Assembly: GCA_949318235.1 (NCBI GenBank)
Contig: OX439131.1
Coordinates: 50,052,105-50,116,104, forward strand
Direction of reading: 5' to 3'
Length of the DNA stretch: 64,000 nt
From: Ecdyonurus torrentis
Lineage: Eukaryota; Arthropoda; Insecta; Ephemeroptera; Heptageniidae
Shown here: positions 1 through 11,197 of the stretch, piece by piece
How the letters are laid out: the number at the start of each line of letters is the position of its first letter
How positions within the stretch are numbered: position 1 is the stretch's first letter
The notes under the pieces: generated by a model
Seen by the model: the letters and a program-made list of their open reading frames with translations, nothing else
Told to the model about the DNA's origin: nothing
The model's database searches: none
Program-made: the position numbers and the translations under genes

Positions 1-270
1 CAGATCGTTAATAAGATCGACGTTTTTAAAAAAAATGATGGTCATCGGATTTCGATTACATTTAGAGTTGTGATTGAACTTTTTTAAGATTGGATTATCA
101 CGTTCTTAAGGCCAAAAATTTTAACCATCCTAATTTAAAAAAAAAATCCAATAATGATATAAATTTTAACTAGGTGTGTTTTTGAACAAAAAAAAAAAGA
201 AGAATAGATACCTACCTGTGAGGTGCTTTAGTATTGTAATTTTTTTCAGCACATATCGATCTTGTTGCGA

Positions 271-420
271 ACAAAAGGCGTATTTCGTATTTTATCAGCA
301 GAAGCAAAAGGCCTATCTCGTGTTTTGTCAGTAGAAGCAAAAGGCCTATCTCGTATTTTGTCAGTAGAAGCAAAAGGCCTATCTCGTATTTTGTCAGCAG
401 AAGCAAAAGGCCTATCTCTG
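271..420. repeat. 33-bp tandem array, left arm
   Basis: About 4.5 copies of a 33-bp unit; the GCAAAAGG motif starts at 304, 337, 370 and 403, exactly 33 bp apart. The outermost copy is the most diverged. It mirrors the array at 1503-1635. Confidence 0.9.
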
Positions 421-1502
421 AAAAAGTAAATTTTACAGGAGAAGCATTTTAAAAAATATAAACTGATTTTTGTTAAATTGGTTTCTATTAAATAATTCGT
501 GTTTTTTAATGCATTTAACAATAACAGTTGATATTGTAAGTTGTAACAAATTGTCTAAATCACCCTATTCGACTAATATATATATTTATATAAAGGCTGT
601 ATTTTTATAATATTGAAAAAAATCATAACAAAGTAATTTAATTTATTTATTATTACTTTTTATAGACGAAAAAAAATTTTTCATTTATTTTATTTGTATT
701 CATAGCAGATTCTAGGTATAAAAAAATTAATAAAATAATAAACTTTTGGATACAATTATATTTTTACAATAATTTTATTACAGATTGTAAAGAAAATAAT
801 ATCTTTTAATCCTTTTGCTTTTGAACAATTTTTTTCAGGAAAGAAAAGAAAAAATACAAAAAGAATAAAATATTATAAATAGCATTTTGCACATTTAAAC
901 AAAAGAAAATAAACTAACTTAATCAAATAAAAAATATATAACAGAAACAATACAAACATCCCCAATTTTTGTGCAGTAAATTTAAAATTATTTGTTGTAT
1001 TTAAATTCACGTATGCAGTGCTTCACAGCCATGTGTTTTTCTGTAAACTTGCATAAAACTTTACAAAAACAGAACTAAAAAATAATTATTATTACCTAAT
1101 TCTTAAAAATGTAGCAAGTCATTATTAAAAATAGAGATTCGACGTTTTTTATATATATTTTTCTTTAAACATAATTTAAAGCTCAAAAATAAACATTTTT
1201 AAATAATAGCGGATGAATAAAAAAGTACATAAAAAAATTACATAAAAAGTTAAATGACTCTATAAATTGGTACCACTCTTTTTAAGATCTGTATTTTTCA
1301 AATAAAAACTATTCCACCTAGTGACAAAACTTGTAACTAAATACCTAGTAAAAGCAGTGCAAACAATTTTAACTATATATTTTAAATAAAGCGATTTCAA
1401 CTATAAAAAACTAACTCGTGCGAGAATATAATTCAAAGAATTTAAAATTTCGAAAAAGTCATTTTTGTCAAAAATCGGAGATAGACATCATGTTAAGCGT
1501 AA

Positions 1503-1635
1503 CAAAATAAGAGATAGGCCATTTGCTTCTACTGACAAAATACGAGATAGGCCTTTTGCTTCTACTGACAAATTACGAGATAGGCATTTTGCTTCTGCTG
1601 ATAAAATATGAGATACGCCTTTTGTTCGCAACAAG
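1503..1635. repeat. 33-bp tandem array, right arm (inverted)
   Basis: Four copies of the same 33-bp unit as at 271-420 but in reverse orientation, with substitutions between copies. It ends in the inverted TCGATCTTG terminus. Confidence 0.85.
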
Positions 1636-1645
1636 ATCGATATGA

Positions 1646-2359
1646 TTTTTATATTCTAAATTAAATTTTTTTTATTTCAATACATTATTCTAGAATTCAA
1701 ATTTGATACAAGCCAGTATAAGAAAGCTGATAAATAAAGTCACTGTCTATCGCGACGTATTGCAATTTGACCGTCTCTAAAAAAAACAATAAATTATAAT
1801 TTGGGCCTTATGGCTTTAAATTAAATTAGCTAAAATTAAAATTAGTAAGTGACTTTAAAAACTTATTAATTTGTGTCATTTTTATTTCGTATATTGTTTC
1901 TTCATGTTCTAAGGTACGAAAAGGAAGAAGAATAAAAGATATTGTTTTCCTAATTCCTTTTTTTTCTTTTTTAAACAATACAACGTTGATAAAAAACCGT
2001 TAACATTTATCATTGAATTAATTTTGGTGGAAATCTAATATTTAGGAACAACTAAGAAAATAAATCTTTTTAAAATAATAATAATAAAAAAATTTAAATA
2101 CAAATAAGAAAAGATTAATTATTATTATTATTTTTTTTTTAAATACTGTAAAAATAAGATTTTCGATAAAAAGAACAAAATTTAAACAATAAAATTAAAA
2201 TTGATATTAATTTGTAAATAATACTTGATGGAAGACTAATTGTGTAATTATTCTCTACGTTTGCTGTTTTTTTCTTAGTTCATTCCAAAGACTTTTAACA
2301 TCCTTATAAAATTTAAAAAGATCTGTATAAATCTAGCTATTATAGGATGAGGAAAATAT
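1646..2359. other. AT-rich stretch without a recognisable gene
   Basis: No coding sequence or RNA gene is visible. Bases about 1703-1770 resemble 18190-18260: both contain AGCTGATAAATAAA followed by TATCGCGACGT. They appear to be fragments of one dispersed repeat. Confidence 0.5.
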
Positions 2360-2841
2360 TTAATTAACACTACAATTACCGTAGATATTAGCTATGTAAA
2401 ACATAACTTCAATTGTGGAACACTCTTTATATATCTAGCTATATTATAATGTAGGTAGTATGAATATAACGTTACACATACCGTAGATATTAGGTATGTA
2501 AAACATAACTTCAAATGTGGAACACTCTGTATACATATAGCTATATTATGATGTAGGTAGTATGAATATAATGTTACAGTTAACGTAGATATTAGCTACC
2601 TAAAACATAACTTCATATGTGGAACACTCTGTATATATCTAGCTATCTCAAAATTAGGGAAATATCAAATCAACACTACAATTTCCGTAGATATTAGCTA
2701 TGTGAAACATAAAATAACTTGTGGAACACTCTGTATATAACTAGCTATATTATGATGCAGGTAATATGTGAATAACGTTAAAAATAACGTAGATATTAGC
2801 TATGTAAAACATAACATCAAGTGTGGAACACTGTATTTTAC
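2360..2841. repeat. 102-bp tandem array abutting the stomatin-like exon
   Basis: GTAGATATTAG recurs at 2381, 2483, 2585, 2687 and 2789, an exact 102-bp period, followed in each copy by a TGTGGAACACT segment. The last copy runs directly into the exon remnant at 2842, so the array occupies the intron side of its donor site. Confidence 0.9.
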
Positions 2842-2996
2842 CTGCAGTGCTGCTGCGATCTCTGCCATGACGTCAGAAGCTTCCTTGAGAGCACAAAAAC
2901 TGTCATCTCTCCCTCACCTTAGCCCTGGACTCACGTGTCACTTCTGCTTCAGCTACCATGGCTCGCTGCAGCTGTACAGGCGTCCTCGCGTCCTTT
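2842..2996 (-). pseudogene. Frameshifted exon of a stomatin/band-7 family gene
   Basis: On the minus strand a 155-nt block is bounded by a CAG acceptor (GCAG then AAAGG) and a GTAAAATA donor. One frame encodes KDARTPVQLQRAMVAEAEVT then RESRAKV, then runs to a stop. Another frame restores SFCALKEASDVMAEIAAALQ. These two segments match, in order, the conserved C-terminal part of the SPFH/stomatin domain (the PVQLQRAMAAEAE, REARAKV and RALKEAS region). The block is about 11 nt shorter than a complete exon of this region would need, which accounts for the frame break. No other stomatin exon was seen nearby, so this is probably a captured or decayed single exon. Stomatins are membrane-associated scaffold proteins; this copy cannot encode one unaided. 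A sequencing or assembly error is the main alternative. Family assignment is from remembered motifs. Confidence 0.75.
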
Positions 2997-3079
2997 CTGC
3001 AAAGTTACATATGTGTCAGGCTAAGTCAATTGCAAGGACATTAAAAAAAAACAGAACAATAGACTGGTTCCCTGCTAAA

Positions 3080-4345
3080 AAATGTTTGGCAAGATCTTTC
3101 AAGATCACGATATAATGCTCAAGATTACATGAGATTGCTCAAGGTTTTGAAAAATCTTGCGTAAGGTGATAAAAAATTATATAAGATGACAAAATTCAAA
3201 GATAAAAATTTTCCCTTATCAGACAGAAATTTTTCTTGCAAGCTTAACTTTTCTTGCTCAAGATACTAACTTGTGCAAGGTCAAAAAACTTAACCAAGAT
3301 ATCGTTTTTCCTGTTCAAGATCAAGTCTTGAGCAAGACATTAATCTTGTGAAAGATTTTCTCATCTTGGGCAATATTTCCACCTTGGGCAAGATTTATAT
3401 CTTGTGAAAGATTATTCTTACCCAAGAGTGCACAAGATCTTTTCTAGCACAAGCTAGAATTTCTTTTAAGTAATTTTTGATATTTCGAACAAGATTTTGT
3501 ATCTTATGCAAGTTAAAACTTTTTTCCAAGATTAATCTTGCATAAGATTTATGTATCTTGAATAATTAAAAAAAAATCTTGCACAAGAAGTGCAAAGTCT
3601 TACACAAGTAAGTTATCTTTGCAAGAATATTTGTCTTGCACAATGTTATCATTTATCTTGAGTAATTTTTAAATAATCTTGCACAAGATGCAAGTTAAAA
3701 AACACGGATATTATCCAGTTATTGTGGCGTAAAAATTTTATTTTCTTTTTATTTGTCAATTGTTTTTATTTAAAAACTTTTGAAAATTTCTTGCAAAAAC
3801 TTTGCAAAAGATTGCACAACCCCTATTTTTAACAAAAATTAAGCAAAATTAACAAAGTTAGAGTTAAGTGTTCAAGTTGTACTTAAATTTACCATCAAAT
3901 CTTTTTAACTTTAATTTACAAAAAATAAGCATTTTTTGTTATTGAAATAAGTATTTTCATTATTCTATTTAAATATAAATAATTTGGCACTAATTTCACC
4001 CCAGATTAAATATTTTGGGTTAGTATTACATTTGAAGTCATGAAAAACAAGTAAAAACATTATCGCGGTATAAATAGAACATTCAACAATTGACAGATTA
4101 GTTAACTAATCTGTCAGAATGTTTCAGGCTGCTTCATGATGATCTTCAAAGTCAGTCAACGTCGAGCTTCAATACTTGGATGGGTAAAATAAATATAAAT
4201 TACTAAATAAATTTTATTTTATATTGTCACCTATAACTGTCACGTAATATTTGCAAATTTAAATCATTCATGCAACACATCAAAATTCTTGCAAGATCTT
4301 GCAAGATTACAAAAAAATTGCATTATTTTGCAACATAAGTTACTC
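3080..4345. repeat. Repeat region saturated with CAAGAT/ATCTTG motifs
   Basis: Between about 3080 and 3700 the hexamers CAAGAT and ATCTTG and close variants occur dozens of times in both orientations. They reappear at 4285-4345 (TTCTTGCAAGATCTTGCAAG). The 3720-4270 interior is plain AT-rich DNA. The layout suggests a non-autonomous element with complex, self-complementary ends. No coding sequence is present. Confidence 0.55.
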
Positions 4346-4367
4346 AAGATCTTGGGCATTTAATAGG

Positions 4368-4600
4368 CCAGCATAGGAAAAAATGTCATTTTTAATTTTT
4401 TTTATTAGCAAAAGAAGCTTCAAAGCTCAATCAAAGGCTTATTTCTAGCTACTAATAAGCTACAAGAATATTCGTTCAGTTAAAATAAACTATTTTTATG
4501 TGAACATTTAGTAGAAATGCTGTTTCCCGTATGCTGGACTATGTATTAGGCACCACAAGCATGGCGATGAAGCGCAAGGATGTGCAAGTTATTGTGTAGT
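4368..4600. repeat. MITE family B, copy 1
   Basis: Contains the family landmarks: CCAGCATAGGAAAAA near the left, a TAGCTACTAATAAGCTAC palindromic centre, then TGCTGGACTATG, GGCACCACAAGCATGGCGA and AGCGCAAGGATGTG. The same modules occur, some inverted, near 5000, 5690, 6090, 39500 and 55860. Confidence 0.65.
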
Positions 4601-4708
4601 GTGCAGCACAAATATTGATTTTTAAATCCATCTCAATTGCAACAATATATAAATTTATTATTAACTGTTAGTAATTTGAAATGTTAACTGTTCTATGTAA
4701 TTTTCAAA

Positions 4709-4853
4709 CTAAAAAGAATAGACCACAGAAAAAAATAATCATTTATATCACAAAATACTCGATAGGATTTACATGAAAAGCTTAAGTTGTCTCAAAATCC
4801 AAATTTAGCACCGAAGATAAATGCCAAGATAAAATGGTCTATGCCTTTATGCA
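4709..4853. repeat. Short palindromic MITE (TAGACC ends)
   Basis: Begins AGAATAGACCACA and ends TGGTCTATGCCTTTA, inverted versions of the same terminus. It is related to the longer copies at 34734, 53481 and 62433. Confidence 0.5.
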
Positions 4854-4984
4854 AACACCGGTAAGAAAATAAAAATTACGGTAACACTTGAAGCAAAATT
4901 TAAAATAAATATAAAATTTAATATTTAAATTAAGAACACGATTTACGAGATATAAATTAAAAACTATTCCCCCTTATTCATATT

Positions 4985-5225
4985 TCCTTACACTTCCTTG
5001 CGCTTTGTCGCCATGTTTGTGGTGCCTAATACATTGTCCAGCATAGGGGAAACATCTTTTTTACTAATTTTTAACATTGAAAGAATGTATTTTAAGTTTT
5101 TCTGATTTTCTTGTAGCTTATTAGGAGCTACAAATAAGACTTTGATTGAGCTTTGAACCTTCTTTTGCTATTTGGAAATTAAAAAAGATTTTTTTCCTCT
5201 GCTGGACTATGTTTCCTTACAAAAA
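4985..5225. repeat. MITE family B, copy 2 (inverted relative to copy 1)
   Basis: Starts CTTCCTTGCGCTTTGTCGCC, continues through TTGTCCAGCATAGG and the centre GCTTATTAGGAGCTAC, and ends near TGCTGGACTATG. With copy 1 it forms a 0.8-kb inverted pair. Confidence 0.65.
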
Positions 5226-5388
5226 AATGGTGGCTCATAAATATGAGTGCAACCAGTCTATTGATTTCCATTACTGGCGTAACTTCAAAATTTTGGTCAG
5301 GGGGTAAAATCTGACTGGCCTCCCAAAAGGGAAAATGTGCCGAGGAGGAGGGTGGGGAATCGCCCCGCACCCAGGAATAAAAAATAAA

Positions 5389-5607
5389 TAGAGGTGACTT
5401 TTAAGAAGCCTTCTGAAAGAGAGTGGCCTTCCAAAAAGAGGGTACTGTGGCCTCATCGAGTGGAAAGAGAGTGGTATTCAAGCGTGGATGAACCACAAGA
5501 CCCACAGTGAGACCGAAAGAATACATTTTTCCCACTCGATGAGGCCACAGGGACCCTCTTTTAGGAAGGCTACTCTCTTTCGGAAGGCTTCTCAAAAGTC
5601 ACCTCTA
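5389..5607. repeat. Near-perfect 219-bp palindrome
   Basis: The left arm (AGAGGTGACTTTTAAGAAGC, then CTTCTGAAAGAGAG) is the inverse of the right arm (CTCTCTTTCGGAAGG, then AAGTCACCTCT). Each arm is about 95 bp with a short unpaired centre near 5490-5510. It is a MITE-like hairpin; small ORFs across it are not credible genes. Confidence 0.85.
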
Positions 5608-5689
5608 CCTATTTTTTTTACCTGGGTTAATTTTTGCAGCAAATAAAAAACAAATTAAAACCAAATATTTATCTGAGAATACGGATCAT

Positions 5690-6225
5690 TGTCCAGCATA
5701 GGGAAAACGTCAGTTTTACTAATTTTTAACATAAAAATAGTTTATTTTAACTAAACGAATATTCTTACAGCTTATATGGGGGGTATCCGTTTAACATCAT
5801 ATTTAATACACTTGGAGGCTATACTGTTATAATAAATAACATTGCTCAGCTTAGGACAAACGTTTATTTTAGCCATTTTCTTTGAAAATTCTGTTTATTT
5901 TTTGTTCATGTTATTTTTCTCATATACTTGAGATACTAATGCAACATATTTACAACATCAATGCTCTCAAAAATATTAAATAGTGGTTTTCAACTGGCAA
6001 AATAATTTATTTTTCTATGTCACCTATGTTATTGAGTGATCTAACATGGCGTCGACTTTAACATGAATGCATACACACTATTAGGAGGTACAAATAAGGT
6101 TTTGGTTGATCTTAGAATCGTCTTTTGCTATAAAAAAATTTAAAAAACTGTTTTTACTATGCTGGCCTATGTATTCCTGACCAACAAAATGGCGGCTATT
6201 AAATATAAGTGAGACCGCTCTATAT
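5690..6225. mobile_element. MITE family B copy 3, split by a family A insertion
   Basis: The left half (TTGTCCAGCATAGGG to about 5774) and the right half (TTAGGAGGTACAAATAAGG to about 6225) are continuous in other family B copies. They are separated here by an independent element at 5775-6080, which makes this copy older than the insertion. Confidence 0.7.
5775..6080. mobile_element. MITE family A copy 1, TTA target duplication
   Basis: A 306-bp element containing AACATTGCTCAGC, CATACTTGAGATACTAATG and AACATGGCGTCGACTTTAAC. TTA occurs at 5772-5774 and again at 6081-6083, directly flanking it, and the flanks join to give an intact family B sequence. Related copies: 33893-34202, 34195-34495, 54255-54555 and 61789-62098. 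A 3-bp TTA duplication is compatible with a Harbinger-type MITE, but the superfamily is not proven. Confidence 0.7.
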
Positions 6226-6289
6226 AATTAAAAAAACTATGGACCCTACTTTGTTCACATTACTTTTTACTAATTACTAATTAAGATCT

Positions 6290-6440
6290 TTAACCTGTTT
6301 ACGACGGCGCCCCATAAATACACTACGGGCCGCCCGTACGAAGTAAAATGCTAGCGCAGAAGCATTAGAACGTAATATTACGTATGTCGGCGCAAGAGTC
6401 CAGCCGCTCTATAGCACGTAATATGACGTCAACAGGTTAA
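6290..6440. mobile_element. 151-bp MITE with TTAA flanks (piggyBac-like)
   Basis: Bounded by TTAA at 6290-6293 and 6437-6440. The ends read TTAACCTGTTTACG and CGTCAACAGGTTAA, giving inverted repeats of about 10 bp beyond the TTAA. It is GC-rich inside compared with its surroundings. The TTAA target and CC start are typical of piggyBac-class elements; the small size means it is non-autonomous. Confidence 0.65.
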
Positions 6441-7350
6441 ATATGAATCTCTAAACAACTTCATATTCAAACACAAAGTTCTTCTATTTTCAAATATTTA
6501 AACAGTTTCTAACGTAACGGTCACAAAACCATGGGTATAAATATTTAAATATCACACCTGACTTATGTTTTTATGTTCTAATTACCTTAATTTCAATTGT
6601 TTTTTTATAATTTTCTCACTTTGTACAATCTGCAGCTGGCAATAATAAACATTGATAAACTTTTACATGGCAGCCAACTTGACAAAGTTTATAAACAAAT
6701 CCAACGACAAAAATCAACACAGAATTTTGGTATATTTAAACTGTTTACTTTTGGTTTCTACTATAAAACATACAAATTTACTGGTTTAAAGTTTTTTTTA
6801 TATATACTAAAATATAAGTAAATAAACTTATAATAGTACTTATGTTTGACAAAAAATCTAATCTTATTTTTAGTGTAATTTTAAGTAAAACTTTTTGTAT
6901 GCTGGCATCAAACAATTGACAACCGAAATGAAAATCGAACTTTTTTTTTAATCTTCTTTTCTTAATGGTCCTCTTCGACAACGGCGAGCCACGCCCCCGT
7001 CGCGACCTTAAGCAACAAACCAGTGGCAGAAAGTCGCTCTACATGCAAATAACATAGGAATTATAGCTAAAAAGACCATTTTGTTAGAGAGAATTAAAAT
7101 TAACGCAGGGACTGTAAACTTAGTGAATGTTAAGACATTTAAATTAACTTTAAGGTGTCTAAGTTTCAAACCCTAGATCAACCTCTTTCACCCTTTTTAG
7201 GGGTTGTGAACATAACTATAATCGATTACAAGGGCGCATAGTAGACCTCATGAAAACCCAATCTGGTGCCGGTTTCGGTGACCAATAAAGGTCATCCGTG
7301 GAGCGGTTAAAAACATAAGTTCATAATTATGGGACGCCACATTAAATTTG
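6441..7350. other. Intergenic DNA without a recognisable gene
   Basis: Short open frames here have no recognisable domain, start context or splice structure. A GC-richer patch lies at 6970-7040, and 7170-7330 has mixed composition. Nothing further can be supported. Confidence 0.5.
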
Positions 7351-7379
7351 GCCAACCTCTAGGGGTAGTTTGGGGTGAA

Positions 7380-7675
7380 AAAACCCCAAAATCAAAGTTC
7401 ACCGATTTTGATGAAACAGACGTCCTGACTGGGGTAACTGGAACTTGCGAGAACAGTGATGACCACCAAAATTGTTTAAACCCAACCCCTAAGGACCCCT
7501 GAGGACCTAAGTGTCGGTTGACCCTTAAAATTTGAGTTCTCCGATTTCAATGGAAAAAACGGTCCAACTGGGGTAATTTGACCTTGCAAGAACAATGATG
7601 ACCAACAAAATTGTTTAAACCCAACCCCTGATGACCTCTGAGAACCCATGGGTCGGTTAACCCTTAAAATTTGAG
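7380..7675. repeat. 138-bp tandem duplication
   Basis: Two adjacent diverged copies: GACTGGGGTAACTGG near 7428 recurs as AACTGGGGTAATTTG near 7566, both followed by ATTGTTTAAACCCAACCCCT. The partial copies at each end imply an originally longer array. Confidence 0.75.
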
Positions 7676-7677
7676 TT

Positions 7678-7951
7678 GTGCACAGTTGTGCAATGCTATT
7701 AGTATTGTGTAATCAACGGTTATGACGTCACTAAACGATGTTATTTCAACAATAAAAACGTTCAGTGACGTCACAAGCGTTAGGATTAAATACAAAAATC
7801 ATAGATTTGTAACGGCTAAGTTATACGTTTATTCTAACCTGACTTTATAACGCTTGTGACGCCATTTACATTTTTATCGTTATCTTGTCAACGTATAGTG
7901 ACGTCATAACCGTTGATTCCGCAATACGTTAAGTATTGCAAAAATGTGTAC
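7678..7951. repeat. 274-bp palindromic MITE
   Basis: The left arm GCAATGCTATTAG through CAACGGTTATGACGTCACTA is inverted in the right arm as TAGTGACGTCATAACCGTTG through AAGTATTGC. Further paired TGACGTCA blocks lie inside. It carries no coding sequence. Confidence 0.8.
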
Positions 7952-8403
7952 AATCTTTTAAAAATTTTTTTGTAGTGAATATTTAATAAAAAGCACATTA
8001 TAATGTTTTTTTTTGTCTATGCCTTTATACCAACACAATTATTGCTATCTTATTAAGTACAAATATATTTTAGAGTGTAGAAAAGTTAGTGGTGTCTCAC
8101 TTACTTACAGTATGTACCAAGGCAAGGAAGCTGATAAAAAAATGATGTCATATAAACCACACATATTTCAGCAATATCCGAGTTATACATAACGTACGTC
8201 ATCACACACTTTCCTACTCAACTAATTGCTTGTTCTATTTATGTAAAATTAGCTACTGCGACAGTTAACTAAATATTTGTAAATATAGACAGCGAATAAT
8301 AAAAAAAAAATAAGAATAATTATACTTGGTTATATTACTGATTTTTTATAACTGCGTTAAGTTATTCACTACTACACGAATAAGTAATTACAATACCTTT
8401 TGC
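7952..8403. other. AT-rich DNA between palindrome and microsatellite
   Basis: Contains a solitary GTCTATGCCTTTATACCA terminus fragment related to the TAGACC MITEs near 8013-8033. No gene is visible. Confidence 0.4.
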
Positions 8404-8554
8404 ATTTATTCATTCATTCATTCATTTATTCATTCATTCATTCTTTCATTCATTCATTTATTCATTCATTCATTCATTCATTCATTCATTCATTCATTCA
8501 TTCATTCATTCATTCATTCATTCATTCATTCATTCATTCATTCATTCATTCATT
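8404..8554. repeat. (TTCA)n microsatellite
   Basis: About 150 bp of TTCA units, with several imperfect units in the first 60 bp and pure repeat afterwards. It is the direct left neighbour of the CACT array, from which it differs by one T-to-C change per unit. Confidence 0.97.
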
Positions 8555-10272
8555 CACTCACTCACTCACTCACTCACTCACTCACTCACTCACTCACTCA
8601 CTCACTCACTCACTCACTCACTCACTCACTCACTCACTCACTCACTCACTCACTCACTCACTCACTCACTCACTCACTCACTCACTCACTCACTCACTCA
8701 CTCACTCACTCACTCACTCACTCACTCACTCACTCACTCACTCACTCACTCACTCACTCACTCACTCACTCACTCACTCACTCACTCACTCACTCACTCA
8801 CTCACTCACTCACTCACTCACTCACTCACTCACTCACTCACTCACTCACTCACTCACTCACTCACTCACTCACTCACTCACTCACTCACTCACTCACTCA
8901 CTCACTCACTCACTCACTCACTCACTCACTCACTCACTCACTCACTCACTCACTCACTCACTCACTCACTCACTCACTCACTCACTCACTCACTCACTCA
9001 CTCACTCACTCACTCACTCACTCACTCACTCACTCACTCACTCACTCACTCACTCACTCACTCACTCACTCACTCACTCACTCACTCACTCACTCACTCA
9101 CTCACTCACTCACTCACTCACTCACTCACTCACTCACTCACTCACTCACTCACTCACTCACTCACTCACTCACTCACTCACTCACTCACTCACTCACTCA
9201 CTCACTCACTCACTCACTCACTCACTCACTCACTCACTCACTCACTCACTCACTCACTCACTCACTCACTCACTCACTCACTCACTCACTCACTCACTCA
9301 CTCACTCACTCACTCACTCACTCACTCACTCACTCACTCACTCACTCACTCACTCACTCACTCACTCACTCACTCACTCACTCACTCACTCACTCACTCA
9401 CTCACTCACTCACTCACTCACTCACTCACTCACTCACTCACTCACTCACTCACTCACTCACTCACTCACTCACTCACTCACTCACTCACTCACTCACTCA
9501 CTCACTCACTCACTCACTCACTCACTCACTCACTCACTCACTCACTCACTCACTCACTCACTCACTCACTCACTCACTCACTCACTCACTCACTCACTCA
9601 CTCACTCACTCACTCACTCACTCACTCACTCACTCACTCACTCACTCACTCACTCACTCACTCACTCACTCACTCACTCACTCACTCACTCACTCACTCA
9701 CTCACTCACTCACTCACTCACTCACTCACTCACTCACTCACTCACTCACTCACTCACTCACTCACTCACTCACTCACTCACTCACTCACTCACTCACTCA
9801 CTCACTCACTCACTCACTCACTCACTCACTCACTCACTCACTCACTCACTCACTCACTCACTCACTCACTCACTCACTCACTCACTCACTCACTCACTCA
9901 CTCACTCACTCACTCACTCACTCACTCACTCACTCACTCACTCACTCACTCACTCACTCACTCACTCACTCACTCACTCACTCACTCACTCACTCACTCA
10001 CTCACTCACTCACTCACTCACTCACTCACTCACTCACTCACTCACTCACTCACTCACTCACTCACTCACTCACTCACTCACTCACTCACTCACTCACTCA
10101 CTCACTCACTCACTCACTCACTCACTCACTCACTCACTCACTCACTCACTCACTCACTCACTCACTCACTCACTCACTCACTCACTCACTCACTCACTCA
10201 CTCACTCACTCACTCACTCACTCACTCACTCACTCACTCACTCACTCACTCACTCACTCACTCACTCACTCA
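8555..10272. repeat. Uninterrupted 1.7-kb (CACT)n array
   Basis: About 429 consecutive perfect tetranucleotide units with no substitution or indel that I can see over 1718 bp, ending in a CACACACTCA junction at 10270-10280. It is open in several frames as a Thr-His-Ser-Leu polymer, but this is a by-product of the repeat and not a gene. Confidence 0.98.
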
Positions 10273-10465
10273 CACACTCATTACTAATTATACTCAAATT
10301 TTGTAAAAGCTTGAATAAAGAAATATATATTTCTTTAAACTTTATTACATAGTTAAAAAAAAGTATAATTTGATTTCGTATTTAAATAAATATGGACAAT
10401 ATAAATAAAGTTATGAGAGTTTGTAATTTAGCGCCTATTTTACACAGGAATTATTGTAAGTGTTC

Positions 10466-10584
10466 GGCTTTCGTGATACACCGTGTGATATAAGCAGTAA
10501 ACTGACATTGAAAAGATATTCTGGATAAGTTTTATAAGTTCTTATAAGTTTATAAGTTATATCACACGGTGTAACACGAAAGCC
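10466..10584. repeat. 119-bp hairpin MITE
   Basis: GGCTTTCGTGATACACCGTG and the following bases at the left are inverted at the right as ATCACACGGTGTAACACGAA then AGCC. The arms are about 28 bp with one mismatch and a 60-bp AT-rich loop. Confidence 0.8.
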
Positions 10585-10764
10585 AAAGCCTTTCAATATT
10601 AATATATGTATAAAAAAAATATGAGTGTTTAATTACGATTGATATTTAAACCAGCCGACACGATCCAAGTGATGATCTTAGCTAGACGAAAAATGTGTTC
10701 GATATATAACGAAAAATTTTAAATAAAAAAAATTAATAGAAAGTTTACTTTTTTATTAATATTA

Positions 10765-11008
10765 TTTTTTTTTTTGGCTTACTTTAATGTGAAATTGTGC
10801 AACATCCACTCCAGTCAAAGTCAACACATTGTCATATTAATACGGCAATGCACATATATACGGGCTGGCAACAACGTATTTACATAGCCCGGTATTTCAT
10901 CCTAGAGAAACCGTGAAAACCTCTCGGCAGACTGGTCACGTGGTGCAACCAATCCAGCAACTTCTGAATGCTGTGTGGTGTCATGGATTGCACGTATAAG
11001 TGCACTGT

Positions 11009-11053
<45 letters not shown>

Positions 11054-11197
11054 GTCTCTCTGTCTCTCTCTGTCTCTCTCACACACACTCACACTTCTCT
11101 TATGTACGCACCAAACATTAGCTTAAACCTACACTCGGAAAAGAGTCAAGAGTTACAAGTCAGATGCTTTTACCACTCGGCTATGCGAGTTCGTTAA
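10765..11197 (-). mobile_element. tRNA-derived SINE, copy A
   Basis: On the minus strand it starts with a tRNA-like head containing a perfect A box TAGCCGAGTGG, a Thr-like anticodon loop (CTTGTAA, anticodon TGT) and a degenerate B box. It continues through an expanded (GA)n tract and a unique body, and ends in an A-rich tail (T run at 10765-10777). The body shares AGAAACCGTG with copy C, and TGTACGCACC lies just after the head as in copies B and C. Confidence 0.75.

Larger units (their letters stand above)
255..1640. mobile_element. Foldback-like element with 33-bp tandem units in both arms
   Basis: Both ends carry the same sequence in opposite orientation: TCGATCTTGTTGCGAACAAA near 257, and its reverse complement near 1620-1640. 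Immediately inside each end is a short tandem array of a 33-bp unit containing GCAAAAGGCCTATCTCGTAT. The roughly 1.1-kb interior is AT-rich and contains no recognisable coding sequence. Long inverted ends made of tandem units are a hallmark of foldback-type DNA elements, but no target duplication was identified, so the class is an inference. Confidence 0.6.

Noticed and set aside
2768..3115. 115-codon plus-strand frame
   Set aside because: It is the antisense of the stomatin-like exon plus flanking tandem repeat and has no recognisable domain.
5179..5595. Small minus-strand frames around 5.2-5.6 kb
   Set aside because: They run through a near-perfect palindrome and MITE sequence, with no protein-like conservation.
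8326..10352. Two 650-residue open frames of Thr-His-Ser-Leu repeats
   Set aside because: They are simply the CACT microsatellite read in different frames; a 4-bp repeat without stops is open in every frame of one strand.
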